A stretch of 64,000 bases of DNA from JAUYQR01 sp031415015 (GCA_031415015.1 JANOQT010000015.1:57089-121088), one strand, 5' to 3'; counted from the stretch's first letter, positions 1-8,459 are shown. Numbers and translations: made by a program. The notes: a model not told the origin generated them from the letters alone.

Positions 1-944
1 ACCTCAAGCTGCCCGAAGGCCGTCACCCCGAAAAGGCGCACCGCGCCGACAATGCCCAGCCGAAAAAGCCGGACTGGATCAGGGTCAAGGCCCCCACGTC
101 CGAAGGCTACAAGCGCACCCGCGACATCCTGCGCGAGAAAAAGCTGGTGACAGTGTGCGAAGAGGCCGGCTGCCCGAACGTCGGCGAATGCTGGTCGCAG
201 GGCCACGCCACCATGATGATCATGGGCGAGATCTGTACCCGCGGCTGTACCTTTTGCAACGTCGCCACCGGCAAGCCGCAGACGCTGGACGCGTTCGAGC
301 CGGGTCGCGTGGCGCATGCGGTGGCCGAACTGGGGCTGAACCATGTGGTGGTGACCAGCGTCGACCGTGACGATCTGGCTGACGGCGGGGCGGACCACTT
401 CGCCCAGACCATTCGCGCCATCCGGCACCGTGCCCCCGGCACCACCATCGAAGTGCTGATCCCCGATTTCCTGAAATGCGGCCCCGATGCGCTGGAGACT
501 GTGGTGGCCGCGCGCCCGGATGTGCTGAACCACAACCTGGAAACCGTGCCGGGCCTGTATCCCGAAGTCCGCCCCGGCGCGCGGTATTTCCACTCGCTTC
601 GCCTGTTGCAGCGGGTCAAGGAACTGGACCCGGCGATGTTCACCAAATCCGGCATCATGGTGGGTCTGGGCGAAGACCGCCAATCCGTGCTGCAGGTGAT
701 GGACGACATGCGCGCGGCAGACGTCGATTTCCTGACCGTCGGGCAATACCTGCAGCCCACGCCAAAGCATCACCGGATCGACCGCTTCGTCACCCCAGAC
801 GAATTCAAGGGCTATGAGACAGCGGCATACGGCAAAGGGTTCCTGATGGTGTCAGCCACACCCTTGACCCGGTCGTCCTATCACGCGGGCGCTGATTTTG
901 CGCAGATGCGCGCCGCACGGATGGCGCGGCTTGGGCAGGGCTGA
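1..944 (+). CDS. lipA: Lipoyl synthase, 5' end outside window
   Basis: Radical-SAM enzyme that inserts two sulfurs into protein-bound octanoyl groups to make the lipoyl cofactor of 2-oxoacid dehydrogenases and the glycine cleavage system; cytoplasmic. The reading frame is open from base 3 and ends with TGA at 942-944, so only the first few residues are missing. The auxiliary-cluster cysteines are visible as CEEAGCPNVGEC, followed by the radical-SAM motif CTRGCTFC and, later, the conserved SGIMVGLGE and TVGQYLQP segments. About 314 residues are present, close to the usual full length of about 320. Family assignment is secure; the start codon cannot be seen. Confidence 0.97.
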   Translation, partial: LKLPEGRHPEKAHRADNAQPKKPDWIRVKAPTSEGYKRTRDILREKKLVTVCEEAGCPNVGECWSQGHATMMIMGEICTRGCTFCNVATGKPQTLDAFEPGRVAHAVAELGLNHVVVTSVDRDDLADGGADHFAQTIRAIRHRAPGTTIEVLIPDFLKCGPDALETVVAARPDVLNHNLETVPGLYPEVRPGARYFHSLRLLQRVKELDPAMFTKSGIMVGLGEDRQSVLQVMDDMRAADVDFLTVGQYLQPTPKHHRIDRFVTPDEFKGYETAAYGKGFLMVSATPLTRSSYHAGADFAQMRAARMARLGQG

Positions 945-973
945 CATTTAGCTGCGGACAGAAATGGCCGCAG

Positions 974-1891
974 TCAGAACCGAAAGCCCACTGCCGCGTC
1001 CAGCACAGTGTCATCCGTGCCCAGGCCGTCAACTTCCGCGACGCCCAAACGCGCATAGCCGCTGCCAAAGCCATATTCGCCGGATAAGCCAAAGCCCTGA
1101 AACTGGCTGCTGTCGGCGTCGATATCCTGAACCATCGCCTCAACAACCAGCGCGTCGGTAACCTGATAGGTCCCAAAAAGCTGAACAGATGTCACCTTGC
1201 CAGGCCCTTCGATCACCTCGGAGAGGTGCAGTCCGAGCGACAACCGTTCAAAATCATAGGAGCCTCCCAAAGACAAAAGGGTGAATTCCAGCCCGCCCAG
1301 TTCCAACTGTTCAATCCCGGCTTTCAGCAGCGAGTTGCCAATTTGATAGGTCATGCCGGCCTGCAGAAAGCTGAACGGCAGACTGTCCGGCTCGTGGTAG
1401 GACACAGCATAACTCAGATCGCCAGATGCGCCCCGAAAGCTGACGCCGTACAGCTGTTCATCGCTGCCGACCGCGATAGCTTTGGCAAAGGGGCCGGTGA
1501 TACTGCGCAGTTCCAGATCCAGCAGAGTGCTGCCACCAAGCTTTGGCAGATCGAAGAGATCCAGCAGAACGGGTCGCGCCGCGCCAACGGTAAGGTCCCC
1601 CGCCGCTGTGGTCAGGACAAGCCCGCCCCAGAACACTTCGCGCTGGTCGCCGCCGTCAAGATTGTGAAATCCGTCGATGCCCAGATCGACGCCAAAGCCG
1701 ATGGCCCCGCCCCCCTGACTGCGCCAGCCCAAAGTCACATCGACCCAAAGGGCAGAATCGCTGTCCGCGCCGAAATCAATGGCTTCCAGCTCAACCTCGC
1801 CGGTCAACGAAAACCCGTTGCCGAAATCCAGCGCCAGCGCCGGACTAGAAATCGCCGCCAATGCACTCAGACTCACCGAGGAAAGACGCAT
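974..1891 (-). CDS. Porin-like outer-membrane beta-barrel protein, copy 1
   Basis: A 305-residue secreted protein. Starting at the ATG at 1891 (AGGA eight bases upstream) gives a signal peptide cleaved near SPALA-LDFGNGFSL. The rest alternates hydrophobic and polar residues in short strands with many glycines and ends in Phe (GFRF), the usual C-terminal signature of barrels recognised by the BAM machinery. ATGs at 1900 and 1939 are in frame but less well placed. It is paralogous to the next gene: both share LDFGNGFSL, VTLGWRSQGGG, WGGLVLTT, GVSYH, EYGFGSG and the terminus. Rhodobacterales carry porins of this general type, but the transported solute cannot be inferred. The gene stands alone, convergent with lipA. 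Confidence 0.75.
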   Translation of the reverse strand: MRLSSVSLSALAAISSPALALDFGNGFSLTGEVELEAIDFGADSDSALWVDVTLGWRSQGGGAIGFGVDLGIDGFHNLDGGDQREVFWGGLVLTTAAGDLTVGAARPVLLDLFDLPKLGGSTLLDLELRSITGPFAKAIAVGSDEQLYGVSFRGASGDLSYAVSYHEPDSLPFSFLQAGMTYQIGNSLLKAGIEQLELGGLEFTLLSLGGSYDFERLSLGLHLSEVIEGPGKVTSVQLFGTYQVTDALVVEAMVQDIDADSSQFQGFGLSGEYGFGSGYARLGVAEVDGLGTDDTVLDAAVGFRF

Positions 1892-2053
1892 GATCAACAT
1901 CCTGTTTTGCCAAATGATGCGGCACTTTAGCGCATTCAAGCTGTCCTGTCAGGAGGGGAGGGAAATTTAGTGAAGCGTGTTGTGCATTATCCACTGCTCA
2001 ATATGCCGACCGCAGCAGGATTGTGGAGAAGGCCGGAAACAGTATTGCCAGGA

Positions 2054-2992
2054 TCAGAAACGAAAGCCCAAGGATGCGTTGTAAAGCGCGTCGCCACTGC
2101 CGCTGTCATTGTCAAGCAGGCCAAGTTGCGCGAAGCCGCCGGAACCGAAGCCATATTCGCCGGTCAGACCATAATAGGTCTCAGATCCGTCTTCGCTATC
2201 GACGGCAAGCAACTGCGCACCCAAGGTCAGTGCATCGGTCACGTCATAGTCGCCAAAGACCTGCAGGCTCGTCAGTGTTTCCGAACCTTGCGATGAATTG
2301 CCGAGCATTGCACCGACTGACCAGCGGTCATAGCTTTGGGTCGCACCAAGCAAGACCTTTTCCAGCGACGTCGTCGGCGTGTCGATAAGTTCCACACCGC
2401 CTTGGATCAGCGTGTTGCCAAACGTATAGTTTGCCGCAAGTTCCACCGCATCAACGTCCGGTCCATCGACGCTGTGATACGAAACGCCGTAAGTCAGGGC
2501 ACCGGCCCCGCCCCGGAAGCTGATGCCGTAAATGTCCGGATCACTGATCAATGCCACAAAGTCCAGCGTAGAGCCGGTGACCGAGGAAAACTCCAGATCA
2601 TAGACGCCCGCGCCGCCGATTTCGGGCGTGTCGATCATCGTTGTCAGCAGCGGACGCGGGTTACCGACGGTGATCTCGCCAAAGCTGGTGGTCAGCACAA
2701 GCCCCCCCCAATAGGCGGTGAAGCTGTCGCCATCATCCAGGATTGCTACGGTATTTGCTGTCAGATCAAATCCGAAGCCGACGGTGCCACCCCCTTGGCT
2801 GCGCCAGCCCAAGGTCACGTCAGCAAATCCAAAGCTTTCATCATCGCCGCTGCCGTCGGTCAGGTATTCAAGTTCGACATCGCCGCCGAGGGAAAATCCG
2901 TTTCCGAAATCAAGGGCAAAGGCCGGTCCGGCGAAACCGGTCAGCAGGGCAGCAATGGCTGTGGCGCTACGGTAGGTCATGATCTTATCCAT
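2054..2992 (-). CDS. Porin-like outer-membrane beta-barrel protein, copy 2
   Basis: A 312-residue paralogue of the preceding porin-like protein, in the same orientation and separated from it by about 160 bases. The signal peptide ends near GPAFA-LDFGNGFSLGG. The chain has the same alternating beta-strand texture, is rich in Asp and Gly (for example DGSGDDES and DNDSGSGDA in probable loops) and ends in GFRF. The second in-frame ATG at 2980 is an equally possible start. Being single and close together but with separate upstream regions, the two copies could be expressed under different conditions; this is inference. Substrate unknown. Confidence 0.75.
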   Translation of the reverse strand: MDKIMTYRSATAIAALLTGFAGPAFALDFGNGFSLGGDVELEYLTDGSGDDESFGFADVTLGWRSQGGGTVGFGFDLTANTVAILDDGDSFTAYWGGLVLTTSFGEITVGNPRPLLTTMIDTPEIGGAGVYDLEFSSVTGSTLDFVALISDPDIYGISFRGGAGALTYGVSYHSVDGPDVDAVELAANYTFGNTLIQGGVELIDTPTTSLEKVLLGATQSYDRWSVGAMLGNSSQGSETLTSLQVFGDYDVTDALTLGAQLLAVDSEDGSETYYGLTGEYGFGSGGFAQLGLLDNDSGSGDALYNASLGFRF

Positions 2993-3110
2993 TATTAAAT
3001 GTCATACCTTCATACTCCTGGTTGCAGGCTGCGGCCATCAGGCGAAACTCGACAGCGCGCGAATGTGATTGCAATGTCACAGCCTTGCAACGGGCTGGCA
3101 AGCGGACCCG

Positions 3111-3743
3111 TCAGGCCGGTGCGACGAAGGCCTGGCTGATCGCGTGAAAGACGGGCAGAGCCTCGCAGGCGGCACAGTGTGCGGTCAGGTGCGGATGTAC
3201 GGACCCGACCGAACCGGCCCTGACCAATCCGGGATGCGCGTCGCCGGTAAAGCGCAGCGCGCAGGCCACCGCGATATCGGCGTGGCCTATGTGATCGCCA
3301 AACCACCAGGGTCCGGGCCGATTTGCGCGGTCCGCCTCCAGCGCGTCCAGCACAGACCCGATCTGTCTGGTCAGCCGGGTTTCCAGCGCCGCCGAGGTCG
3401 CATCATGCAACTGGTGTTCGTAAAACAGACTGACCGCCTTGTCGGCAAGCCCGGTGGCCAACGCCGCCACCTTGAGCGCCCGGTGGCGTGCGGGTTCGGT
3501 GCGCGGAAACATCGGTAGGGGAACCAGACTGTCGAGGTAGTCCAGCATCATGTGACTGTCGGTCAGCACGAAACCGTCGTCCAGCACCAGCACCGGCACC
3601 CGCATCACCGGGTTCAGCGCCCGCACCACCTCGCCATCACCAAAGACCGACAACGGGCGATGCTCGAACGGTAGTTCGTACAGGCGGAGCGCGATGCCCA
3701 CCCGCCGCACATAAGGGCTGTCATACTGGCCGATCAGGATCAT
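3111..3743 (-). CDS. Glutathione S-transferase family protein
   Basis: A 210-residue cytoplasmic GST-fold protein. The N-terminal thioredoxin-like domain reads MILIGQYDSPYVRRVGIAL, with Ser-Pro-Tyr at the position of the catalytic Ser/Cys; RVPVLVLDDG holds the cis-proline and LTDSHMMLDYLD the glutathione-gamma-glutamyl binding motif. The C-terminal half is the all-alpha domain (WWFGDHIGHADIAVACAL). An upstream extension in the same frame exists, but the ATG at 3743 fits the domain start and lies four bases after the stop of the cytochrome gene, so the two are probably co-transcribed. The substrate cannot be predicted. Confidence 0.88.
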   Translation of the reverse strand: MILIGQYDSPYVRRVGIALRLYELPFEHRPLSVFGDGEVVRALNPVMRVPVLVLDDGFVLTDSHMMLDYLDSLVPLPMFPRTEPARHRALKVAALATGLADKAVSLFYEHQLHDATSAALETRLTRQIGSVLDALEADRANRPGPWWFGDHIGHADIAVACALRFTGDAHPGLVRAGSVGSVHPHLTAHCAACEALPVFHAISQAFVAPA

Positions 3744-3747
3744 GCGC

Positions 3748-4635
3748 CTAGTCTGCCGCCGGGACGGATTTGAGGTATTCAGCCACCGCCAGCCGATCAC
3801 CTTCCGGCAGCCGAGCCATGTTTTCAACGACATGCGTCATTTGGCCACCAACGCTGTCGAAGTCGGGCGTGAACCCGGTGGTCAGGTATTGCACGATATC
3901 ACCTGCCGCCCAGGTCAGCTTGGCGGGGGTGATATTGGGGATGCGCCCTTGCCCCGACGGATTTGGCGCACCAGCCAGCCAGCGGGCGGTATCCATGCCC
4001 CCCAGCAGGTTGCGCGGCGTGTGGCATTCGCCGCAATGCGCCAGCGCTTCGGCAATATAGCGGCCCCGGTCGGCGGTGGGCGTCAGGTTCCCGGCAATCG
4101 CCCAGTTGTCGTTCAGGAACAGCAGTTTCCACACCCCCACCGCCTCGCGCCGGGAAAACGGAAAGCCAAGCTCGTGTGGCTGGCTGGGCGTCGCGTCGGC
4201 GGGCAGGGTTTGCAGGAAGGCGTGCAGATCCGCCACGTCCTGCATCTGCATCTTGGCGTAAGAGGCGTAGGGCAGGGCGGGGTAGTAATGCGCGCCTTCG
4301 GGCGATACCCCACGGGTTATCGCATTGGCCAGATTCAGCAGGCTCCAGCCTCCGATGCCGTGGTCGGGGTCCTGGCTGATGTTGGGTGCAAGGAAGGTGC
4401 CGAAATCCGACGGGAACCGCTGCCCACCGGACAGGATCAGTTGCGCATCGCCCTTCGCCTCGGCGGCCATGTGGCAGCTGGCGCAGCCAGCGGCCCAGAA
4501 CACCTGCTCGCCGTGCGCTGCGTCGCCGATCAGCCCTGCCACATCGGTCTCGGCCAAAGGCGCGGGCCGCGCCAGCACCCACAGCCCACCGGCGCCGATC
4601 ACCCCCAACGCCACCAGCCACCGCAAGATCCGCAT
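3748..4635 (-). CDS. Membrane-anchored diheme c-type cytochrome
   Basis: A 295-residue periplasmic electron carrier with two haem-binding CxxCH motifs: CASCH near residue 53 and CGECH near residue 205. The two domains repeat the same plan (GEQVFWAAGCASCH / GRYIAEALAHCGECH, later Met-containing segments), typical of the two-domain cytochromes associated with dehydrogenases or nitrate/sulfur metabolism. An N-terminal hydrophobic stretch (RWLVALGVIGAGGLWVL) acts as anchor or uncleaved signal. The ATG at 4635 has GGAGG seven bases upstream; the overlapping GTG at 4638 is too close to it. The redox partner is not encoded nearby. Confidence 0.85.
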   Translation of the reverse strand: MRILRWLVALGVIGAGGLWVLARPAPLAETDVAGLIGDAAHGEQVFWAAGCASCHMAAEAKGDAQLILSGGQRFPSDFGTFLAPNISQDPDHGIGGWSLLNLANAITRGVSPEGAHYYPALPYASYAKMQMQDVADLHAFLQTLPADATPSQPHELGFPFSRREAVGVWKLLFLNDNWAIAGNLTPTADRGRYIAEALAHCGECHTPRNLLGGMDTARWLAGAPNPSGQGRIPNITPAKLTWAAGDIVQYLTTGFTPDFDSVGGQMTHVVENMARLPEGDRLAVAEYLKSVPAAD

Positions 4636-4694
4636 CACAAAGCCTCCGGAAGAAATCTTCGGACGAACCTACCCTGCACGCTGCGTCTGTCCAG

Positions 4695-4871
4695 TCACGG
4701 TTTCGCTGACATGCGGTTGACCGCCAACCACTCCGGCCAGCCGAAGGCCCATTCGTATCCGGCAATCAGCAGGCAGATTGCGACCACACCGAACACCAGC
4801 TTGACCCGGCTTTCAGAGGGCGGGCGCTGCGCCCAGCGTTTCGCACGGATCAGCCAGGCCATGTAGTTCAT
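4695..4871 (-). CDS. 58-residue membrane protein translationally coupled to hpt
   Basis: A short gene with a basic, Trp-rich N-terminus (MNYMAWLIRAKRWAQRP), one clear transmembrane segment (VKLVFGVVAICLLIAGYEWAF) and an amphipathic tail ending in SAKP. Its ATG (4871-4869) overlaps the hpt stop codon in an ATGA junction, strong evidence that it is translated and coupled to hpt. The family is not recognised; a small conserved protein of this kind is likely but unproven. About 60 bases separate its stop from the cytochrome gene, so hpt, this gene, the cytochrome and the GST could form one transcript. Confidence 0.7.
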   Translation of the reverse strand: MNYMAWLIRAKRWAQRPPSESRVKLVFGVVAICLLIAGYEWAFGWPEWLAVNRMSAKP

Positions 4872-5419
4872 TGCAGGTCCTCGCCGGTGAACCGCACCTT
4901 GCCGATGTAGGGCAGGTTGCGGTTGCGCTGCGCAAAGTCGATGCCGTAGCCGACGACGAATTCATCGGGGATGTCAAAGCCTGTCCAGGTGGCGCGGACG
5001 TCCACCTCGCGCCGCGAGGGTTTGTCCAGCAACACACAGACCTCTAGCCGTTTCGGTTCGCGGGCTTCCAACAGTTTCTTCACATGGTGCAGCGTAAAGC
5101 CGGTGTCGACGATATCTTCAACGACCAGCACATCTCGCCCGGCAATCTCGCCCCGCAAATCCTTGAGGATGCGCACTTCACGGCTGGAATGCATCGCGTC
5201 GCCGTAGCTGGAGGCCTCAAGGAAATCCACCTCGACCGGCAGGTCAATCTCGCGGACAAGATCGGCGATGAACACGAACGATCCGCGCAGCAGGCCGACA
5301 ACCACCAGCTTGTTGGTGCCCTTGAAATGCGCGGTGATCTCGCGGGCCAGCACCTCCACCCGGGCCGCAATGGATTTGGCGCTGATCATCTGGTCGATCA
5401 CGTAAGGGCGGTCGGGCAT
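4868..5419 (-). CDS. hpt: Hypoxanthine phosphoribosyltransferase
   Basis: Purine-salvage enzyme that transfers phosphoribose from PRPP to hypoxanthine (and often guanine) to give IMP/GMP. The 183 residues from the ATG at 5419 (AAGGGA upstream) contain the type I PRT hallmarks: LLRGSFVFIADL (pyrophosphate loop), the flexible-loop segment SSYGD, the PRPP-binding motif VLVVEDIVDTGFT and the base-recognition region VCVLLDKPSRR / FVVGYGID. A further 12 in-frame upstream codons are not needed. It leads a minus-strand run with a coupled small membrane gene. Confidence 0.93.
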   Translation of the reverse strand: MPDRPYVIDQMISAKSIAARVEVLAREITAHFKGTNKLVVVGLLRGSFVFIADLVREIDLPVEVDFLEASSYGDAMHSSREVRILKDLRGEIAGRDVLVVEDIVDTGFTLHHVKKLLEAREPKRLEVCVLLDKPSRREVDVRATWTGFDIPDEFVVGYGIDFAQRNRNLPYIGKVRFTGEDLQ

Positions 5420-5500
5420 GGGAATTCCCTTGGTGGAAGGCGCGCGTTGGAACAATCCTTCCTAACGCGAAGCCAGCGCCGTTTCGAGAGGGGATTGACC

Positions 5501-5970
5501 ATGAAACATTTCGCTTTCGCTGTTGCCAGTCTTTCGCTGTTGCCAGTCTTGCGCTGTTGCCAGGGGCAGCGGCCTTTCCCGAAAACACCGGTAATGCGGC
5601 GATCATGCTGCGCGATGGCAAGGGTATGCCCGTGGACATGCCACCTGCAATCGTGCTGTTCGAGGGCGACTTTGCCGACATGCCGGAGCGTGGCGAGGGT
5701 GGCGCAAAAGACCTGGCGCGCGCCATGGAGTATTACAAGCGCGCGGTCGCCCGGAACTACGCAATGGCGGGCCTTGATCTTGCCGAAATGGTCTGGGCCA
5801 ACCCGGAGGTGTTTCCCGACAAGGTCAAGGCGCTGGCCTATTGCCTCTGGGCCGAAGCGCAGCCTCCGATGTCGGACGAGTCGGACTACGATGGCGACTG
5901 CGCGTTGGCGCTTGGCGGTCTGTCGTCGCCAGAGCATGCGGCCACCCGGAGGATAGCCGACGGACTGTGA
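5501..5970 (+). pseudogene. Sel1/TPR-like secreted protein, frameshifted in the signal peptide
   Basis: An ATG at 5501 opens a signal peptide (MKHFAFAVASL...), but the mature-protein frame (AAFPENTGNAAIMLRDG... to TGA at 5970) is a different frame whose only nearby starts are TTG/CTG codons around 5554-5557. The cause is visible: a 17-bp unit at 5517-5533 is repeated exactly at 5534-5550. Removing one copy restores one continuous frame with a normal signal peptide, MKHFAFAVASLALLPGAAA, cleaved before FPENTG. The body contains a Sel1-like repeat (AKDLARAMEYYKRAVARNYAMAGLDLAEMV). The gene is either inactive, expressed from a weak internal TTG without a signal peptide, slippage-variable, or an assembly artefact. 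Confidence 0.7.
5517..5550 (+). repeat. Exact 17-bp tandem duplication breaking a reading frame
   Basis: Two adjacent identical copies (5517-5533 and 5534-5550) of TCGCTGTTGCCAGTCTT, followed at 5551-5563 by a third partial copy matching 12 of 13 bases. The 17-bp length is not a multiple of three, so one copy gain or loss switches the frame of the gene it lies in. Confidence 0.95.
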
Positions 5971-6064
5971 CCCTGATGTGTGCGCCGCGACATGACTTCC
6001 CCTTGATCTTCCGCACATGACACGCGACATAAACGGCGCAGACACAGCGCGAATTCGTCCCCTT

Positions 6065-6532
6065 ATGCCGACGCACCATGAAACCAGACGCCTGCCCTAC
6101 AGCGCCCAACAGATGTACGATCTGGTGGCTGATGTTGCTTCTTACCCGCAGTTCCTGCCGTGGAACTCTGCCGCGCGCATTCGCTCACGTGCCCCCGTTG
6201 AGGGCCCGCAGGGTACCGGCGAGGTGATGGAGGCCGATCTGGTGATCAGCTTCAAGGTGTTCCGCGAGCGCTTTGGCAGCCGCGTGACGCTTTGGCCCGG
6301 CCCGATGAAGATCGACACCGAATACCTTGAAGGACCGTTTCACCATATGAAATCCACCTGGGCCTTCCGTGACATCGCCGGCGGCTGCGAGGTTGATTTC
6401 TTTGTGGATTTCGAGTTCCGCAACGCCATCCTGCAAGGCATCATCGGGATCGTGTTCAATGATGCAATGACCCGTGTGGTGCGCGCGTTTGAACGCCGCG
6501 CGGCGGAACTTTACGGGCCAAAGCCGCTCTGA
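6065..6532 (+). CDS. COQ10/RatA-type START-domain protein
   Basis: A 155-residue single-domain protein of the polyketide-cyclase/START fold. Members bind hydrophobic ligands; the mitochondrial homologue COQ10 delivers ubiquinone to the respiratory chain, and bacterial relatives are often labelled RatA. Recognisable features are RRLPYSAQQMYDLVADVASYPQFLPW at the N-terminus, SRVTL/YLEGPFHHMKSTWAF in the middle and VDFEFRNAILQGIIGIVF near the C-terminus. The ATG at 6065 is chosen because homology begins immediately after it; an in-frame ATG at 6017 would add 16 unconserved-looking residues. The adjacent esterase and Sel1 genes give no functional hint. Confidence 0.85.
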   Translation: MPTHHETRRLPYSAQQMYDLVADVASYPQFLPWNSAARIRSRAPVEGPQGTGEVMEADLVISFKVFRERFGSRVTLWPGPMKIDTEYLEGPFHHMKSTWAFRDIAGGCEVDFFVDFEFRNAILQGIIGIVFNDAMTRVVRAFERRAAELYGPKPL

Positions 6533-6625
6533 CGCGGCGTGGGAAAATGGCGTACCAAGCTTTTGCGCGACGGAAATCGGCAGCCGCGCCGTTGACAGGA
6601 AACCCCCTGCAACAGTGAGGACGCG

Positions 6626-7495
6626 ATGCTGAAATTTCTGCTGGCCCTGATCCTGCTGACCGGCCCCGCTGTGGCCGAGGTAAGCGAGGTCCGCCTTGGC
6701 GACCGCCGCTACATCATCCATCTGCCCGACGGCGTCGGCCGCCCGCCCGTGATCATCGCGCTGCACGGCGGTGGCGGCGATCCTGATCAGTTTGCCAGCG
6801 CCTCCGGTCTGGGGCGCGACGGGACGCGGGCAGGCTATGCGGTGATCTTTCCGGCCGGTACCGGGCGGCGCGGCGACCGGCTGCTGACCTGGAACGGCGG
6901 CTACTGTTGCGGGTCAGCGGCGCGGAGCGATGTGGACGATCCGGGCTTTCTGACGGCGGTGATCAAGGACGCCGGTGACCGGTTCGGCGTCGATACCGGG
7001 CGGGTGTATTTCACCGGAATGTCAAACGGCTCGATCATGGCGGAGACATTTGCTGCGACAAATCCCGGCAAGGTCAAGGCTGTGGCAGGCATCGCCGGCA
7101 CGATGGACGCAGGCCGCACCCGGGTGCGCGGGCCGGTGCCGGTCCTGATCATTCACGGCACGGCGGACGACATGGTGCCTTACGAGGGCGGGCAGGGCGA
7201 CAGCAGCCTGACCCGCACCGATTTTGCGTCCGTCGCGGCGGTGACGAAAGCGTTTCTCACAGCTTGGCCGGGGCCGCTGGCAATGACCAGCCGCCGGATC
7301 GACGCCCGCGATGACGGCACGTCGGTCACCATCACCGACTACGCGGTCAATGGCCGCATCGTGCTGCGGCTGAAGACGGTCAAAGGCGGTGCGCATCACT
7401 GGCCGGGCGGGCGCAAGGCGCGACTTTCCAGCGGCAAGACCGAGGAGATCAGCGCGAATGCCGAGCTGCTGCGCTTCTTCGCGCTGCATCCCTGA
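6626..7495 (+). CDS. Secreted LpqC/PHB-depolymerase-type esterase
   Basis: A 289-residue alpha/beta hydrolase with an N-terminal signal peptide (MLKFLLALILLTGPAVA). It shows the oxyanion-hole HG dipeptide in VIIALHGGGGD, a conserved Cys pair region in GGYCCG, the nucleophile elbow GMSNG, an acidic segment IHGTADDMVPYEGG, and the catalytic His region GGAHHWPGG. This is the layout of polyhydroxybutyrate-depolymerase/feruloyl-esterase-like proteins, which hydrolyse polyester or aryl ester bonds outside the cytoplasm. The actual substrate is not predictable. The gene stands alone and is convergent with pncC. Confidence 0.85.
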   Translation: MLKFLLALILLTGPAVAEVSEVRLGDRRYIIHLPDGVGRPPVIIALHGGGGDPDQFASASGLGRDGTRAGYAVIFPAGTGRRGDRLLTWNGGYCCGSAARSDVDDPGFLTAVIKDAGDRFGVDTGRVYFTGMSNGSIMAETFAATNPGKVKAVAGIAGTMDAGRTRVRGPVPVLIIHGTADDMVPYEGGQGDSSLTRTDFASVAAVTKAFLTAWPGPLAMTSRRIDARDDGTSVTITDYAVNGRIVLRLKTVKGGAHHWPGGRKARLSSGKTEEISANAELLRFFALHP

Positions 7496-7497
7496 GG

Positions 7498-7965
7498 TCA
7501 GGTCAACGCGCTCGCCAGCAGGGTCAGCGCATGGGTGGTGGCGGCCTTGCGCACGGATGTACGGCCCTGCGCGCCGAATTCCACTGTTTCGGTCACGGTC
7601 GGCAGGCCGTGTTTGGCCAGCCCAAAGCAGACCCGCCCCTCCGGCTTGAACTCTGACCCGCCGGGACCGGCGATGCCGGTCACCGACACCGCAAGCTGCG
7701 CATCCGACCGGGTCAGCGCGCCCTCGGCCATCTCTTGTGCGACCGCTTCAGAGACAGCGCCATGAGTGGAAAGCGTTGTGGCCTGAACCCCCAGCATGGC
7801 GATTTTGGCGGCGTTGGAATAGGTCACGAAGCCCCGGTCGAACACATCCGACGACCCCGCTACATCGGTCAATGCAGCGGCCACCATCCCGCCTGTGCAG
7901 CTTTCCGCCGTGGCGATGCGGATGCCCCAGAAGCGGGCGGATTGCAGCAATCCCTCGACCTTCAT
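7498..7965 (-). CDS. pncC: CinA C-terminal-type nicotinamide-nucleotide amidohydrolase
   Basis: A 155-residue stand-alone CinA C-terminal domain. Such proteins deamidate NMN to nicotinate mononucleotide in pyridine-nucleotide recycling. Diagnostic segments are TAESCTGGMVAAALTDVAGSSDVFDRGFVTYSN, SEAVAQEMAEGA and VSVTGIAGPGGSEFKPEGRVCFGL. Its ATG (7965) overlaps the pgpA stop in an ATGA junction, so ispDF, pgpA and this gene are translated as one coupled unit. The pncC assignment follows the family; enzymatic activity is not shown by sequence alone. Confidence 0.87.
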   Translation of the reverse strand: MKVEGLLQSARFWGIRIATAESCTGGMVAAALTDVAGSSDVFDRGFVTYSNAAKIAMLGVQATTLSTHGAVSEAVAQEMAEGALTRSDAQLAVSVTGIAGPGGSEFKPEGRVCFGLAKHGLPTVTETVEFGAQGRTSVRKAATTHALTLLASALT

Positions 7966-8459
7966 CGCATCAAGACCCCGTGCGCCAACCCCGCTGCAAC
8001 CATCACCGCAAGGCCCGCAAACACCCCGGCGATCAGGTCATCCAGCATCACCCCCGCCGCATCCGAGCGCCGGTCGGCACGACCGATGATCCAGGGCTTC
8101 CAGATATCAAACAGCCGGAAGAACAAGAACGCTGCAACCCAGCCGGGGTAGGCGGAGTACGCCCAATCCTCCAGTCCACGGTTCCAGAAGGCGAAGGCGG
8201 GGAACAGCAGGGCAACCCACTGCCCCGCCACCTCGTCGATCACAATCTCACCCGGATCGGCGCCGGGGCGGTCTTTCAGTTCGCGCGCGCAGGCCCAGAA
8301 CCCCAGCGCGGTAACGACGACGGTCGCGCCCAGCAGGGCAAAGACGCCAAAGGTCCGGTCAATCATCAGGCCCAGAAGGATGGCCACCGCCGATCCCCAT
8401 GTGCCGGGGGCGGGGCGCAGCAACCCCACACCGAAGAAGATGCTCAGCCAGCGGCTCAT
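7962..8459 (-). CDS. pgpA: Phosphatidylglycerophosphatase A
   Basis: Integral membrane phosphatase that removes phosphate from phosphatidylglycerophosphate to yield phosphatidylglycerol. The 165 residues include the conserved LRPAPGTWGS, EIVIDEVAGQW and FRLFDIWKPW motifs, plus several hydrophobic helices. The ATG at 8459 is set by the overlap with the ispDF stop (ATGA) and by the start of homology (MSRWLSIFFGVG); an upstream open stretch in the same frame is the shadow of ispDF. Confidence 0.93.
   Translation of the reverse strand: MSRWLSIFFGVGLLRPAPGTWGSAVAILLGLMIDRTFGVFALLGATVVVTALGFWACARELKDRPGADPGEIVIDEVAGQWVALLFPAFAFWNRGLEDWAYSAYPGWVAAFLFFRLFDIWKPWIIGRADRRSDAAGVMLDDLIAGVFAGLAVMVAAGLAHGVLMR

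Noticed and set aside
5501..5956. The ATG-5501 frame read through as a normal secreted protein
   Set aside because: After the signal peptide it becomes Cys/Arg/Ser-rich nonsense, whereas the other frame contains a Sel1-like repeat; the 17-bp duplication explains the shift.
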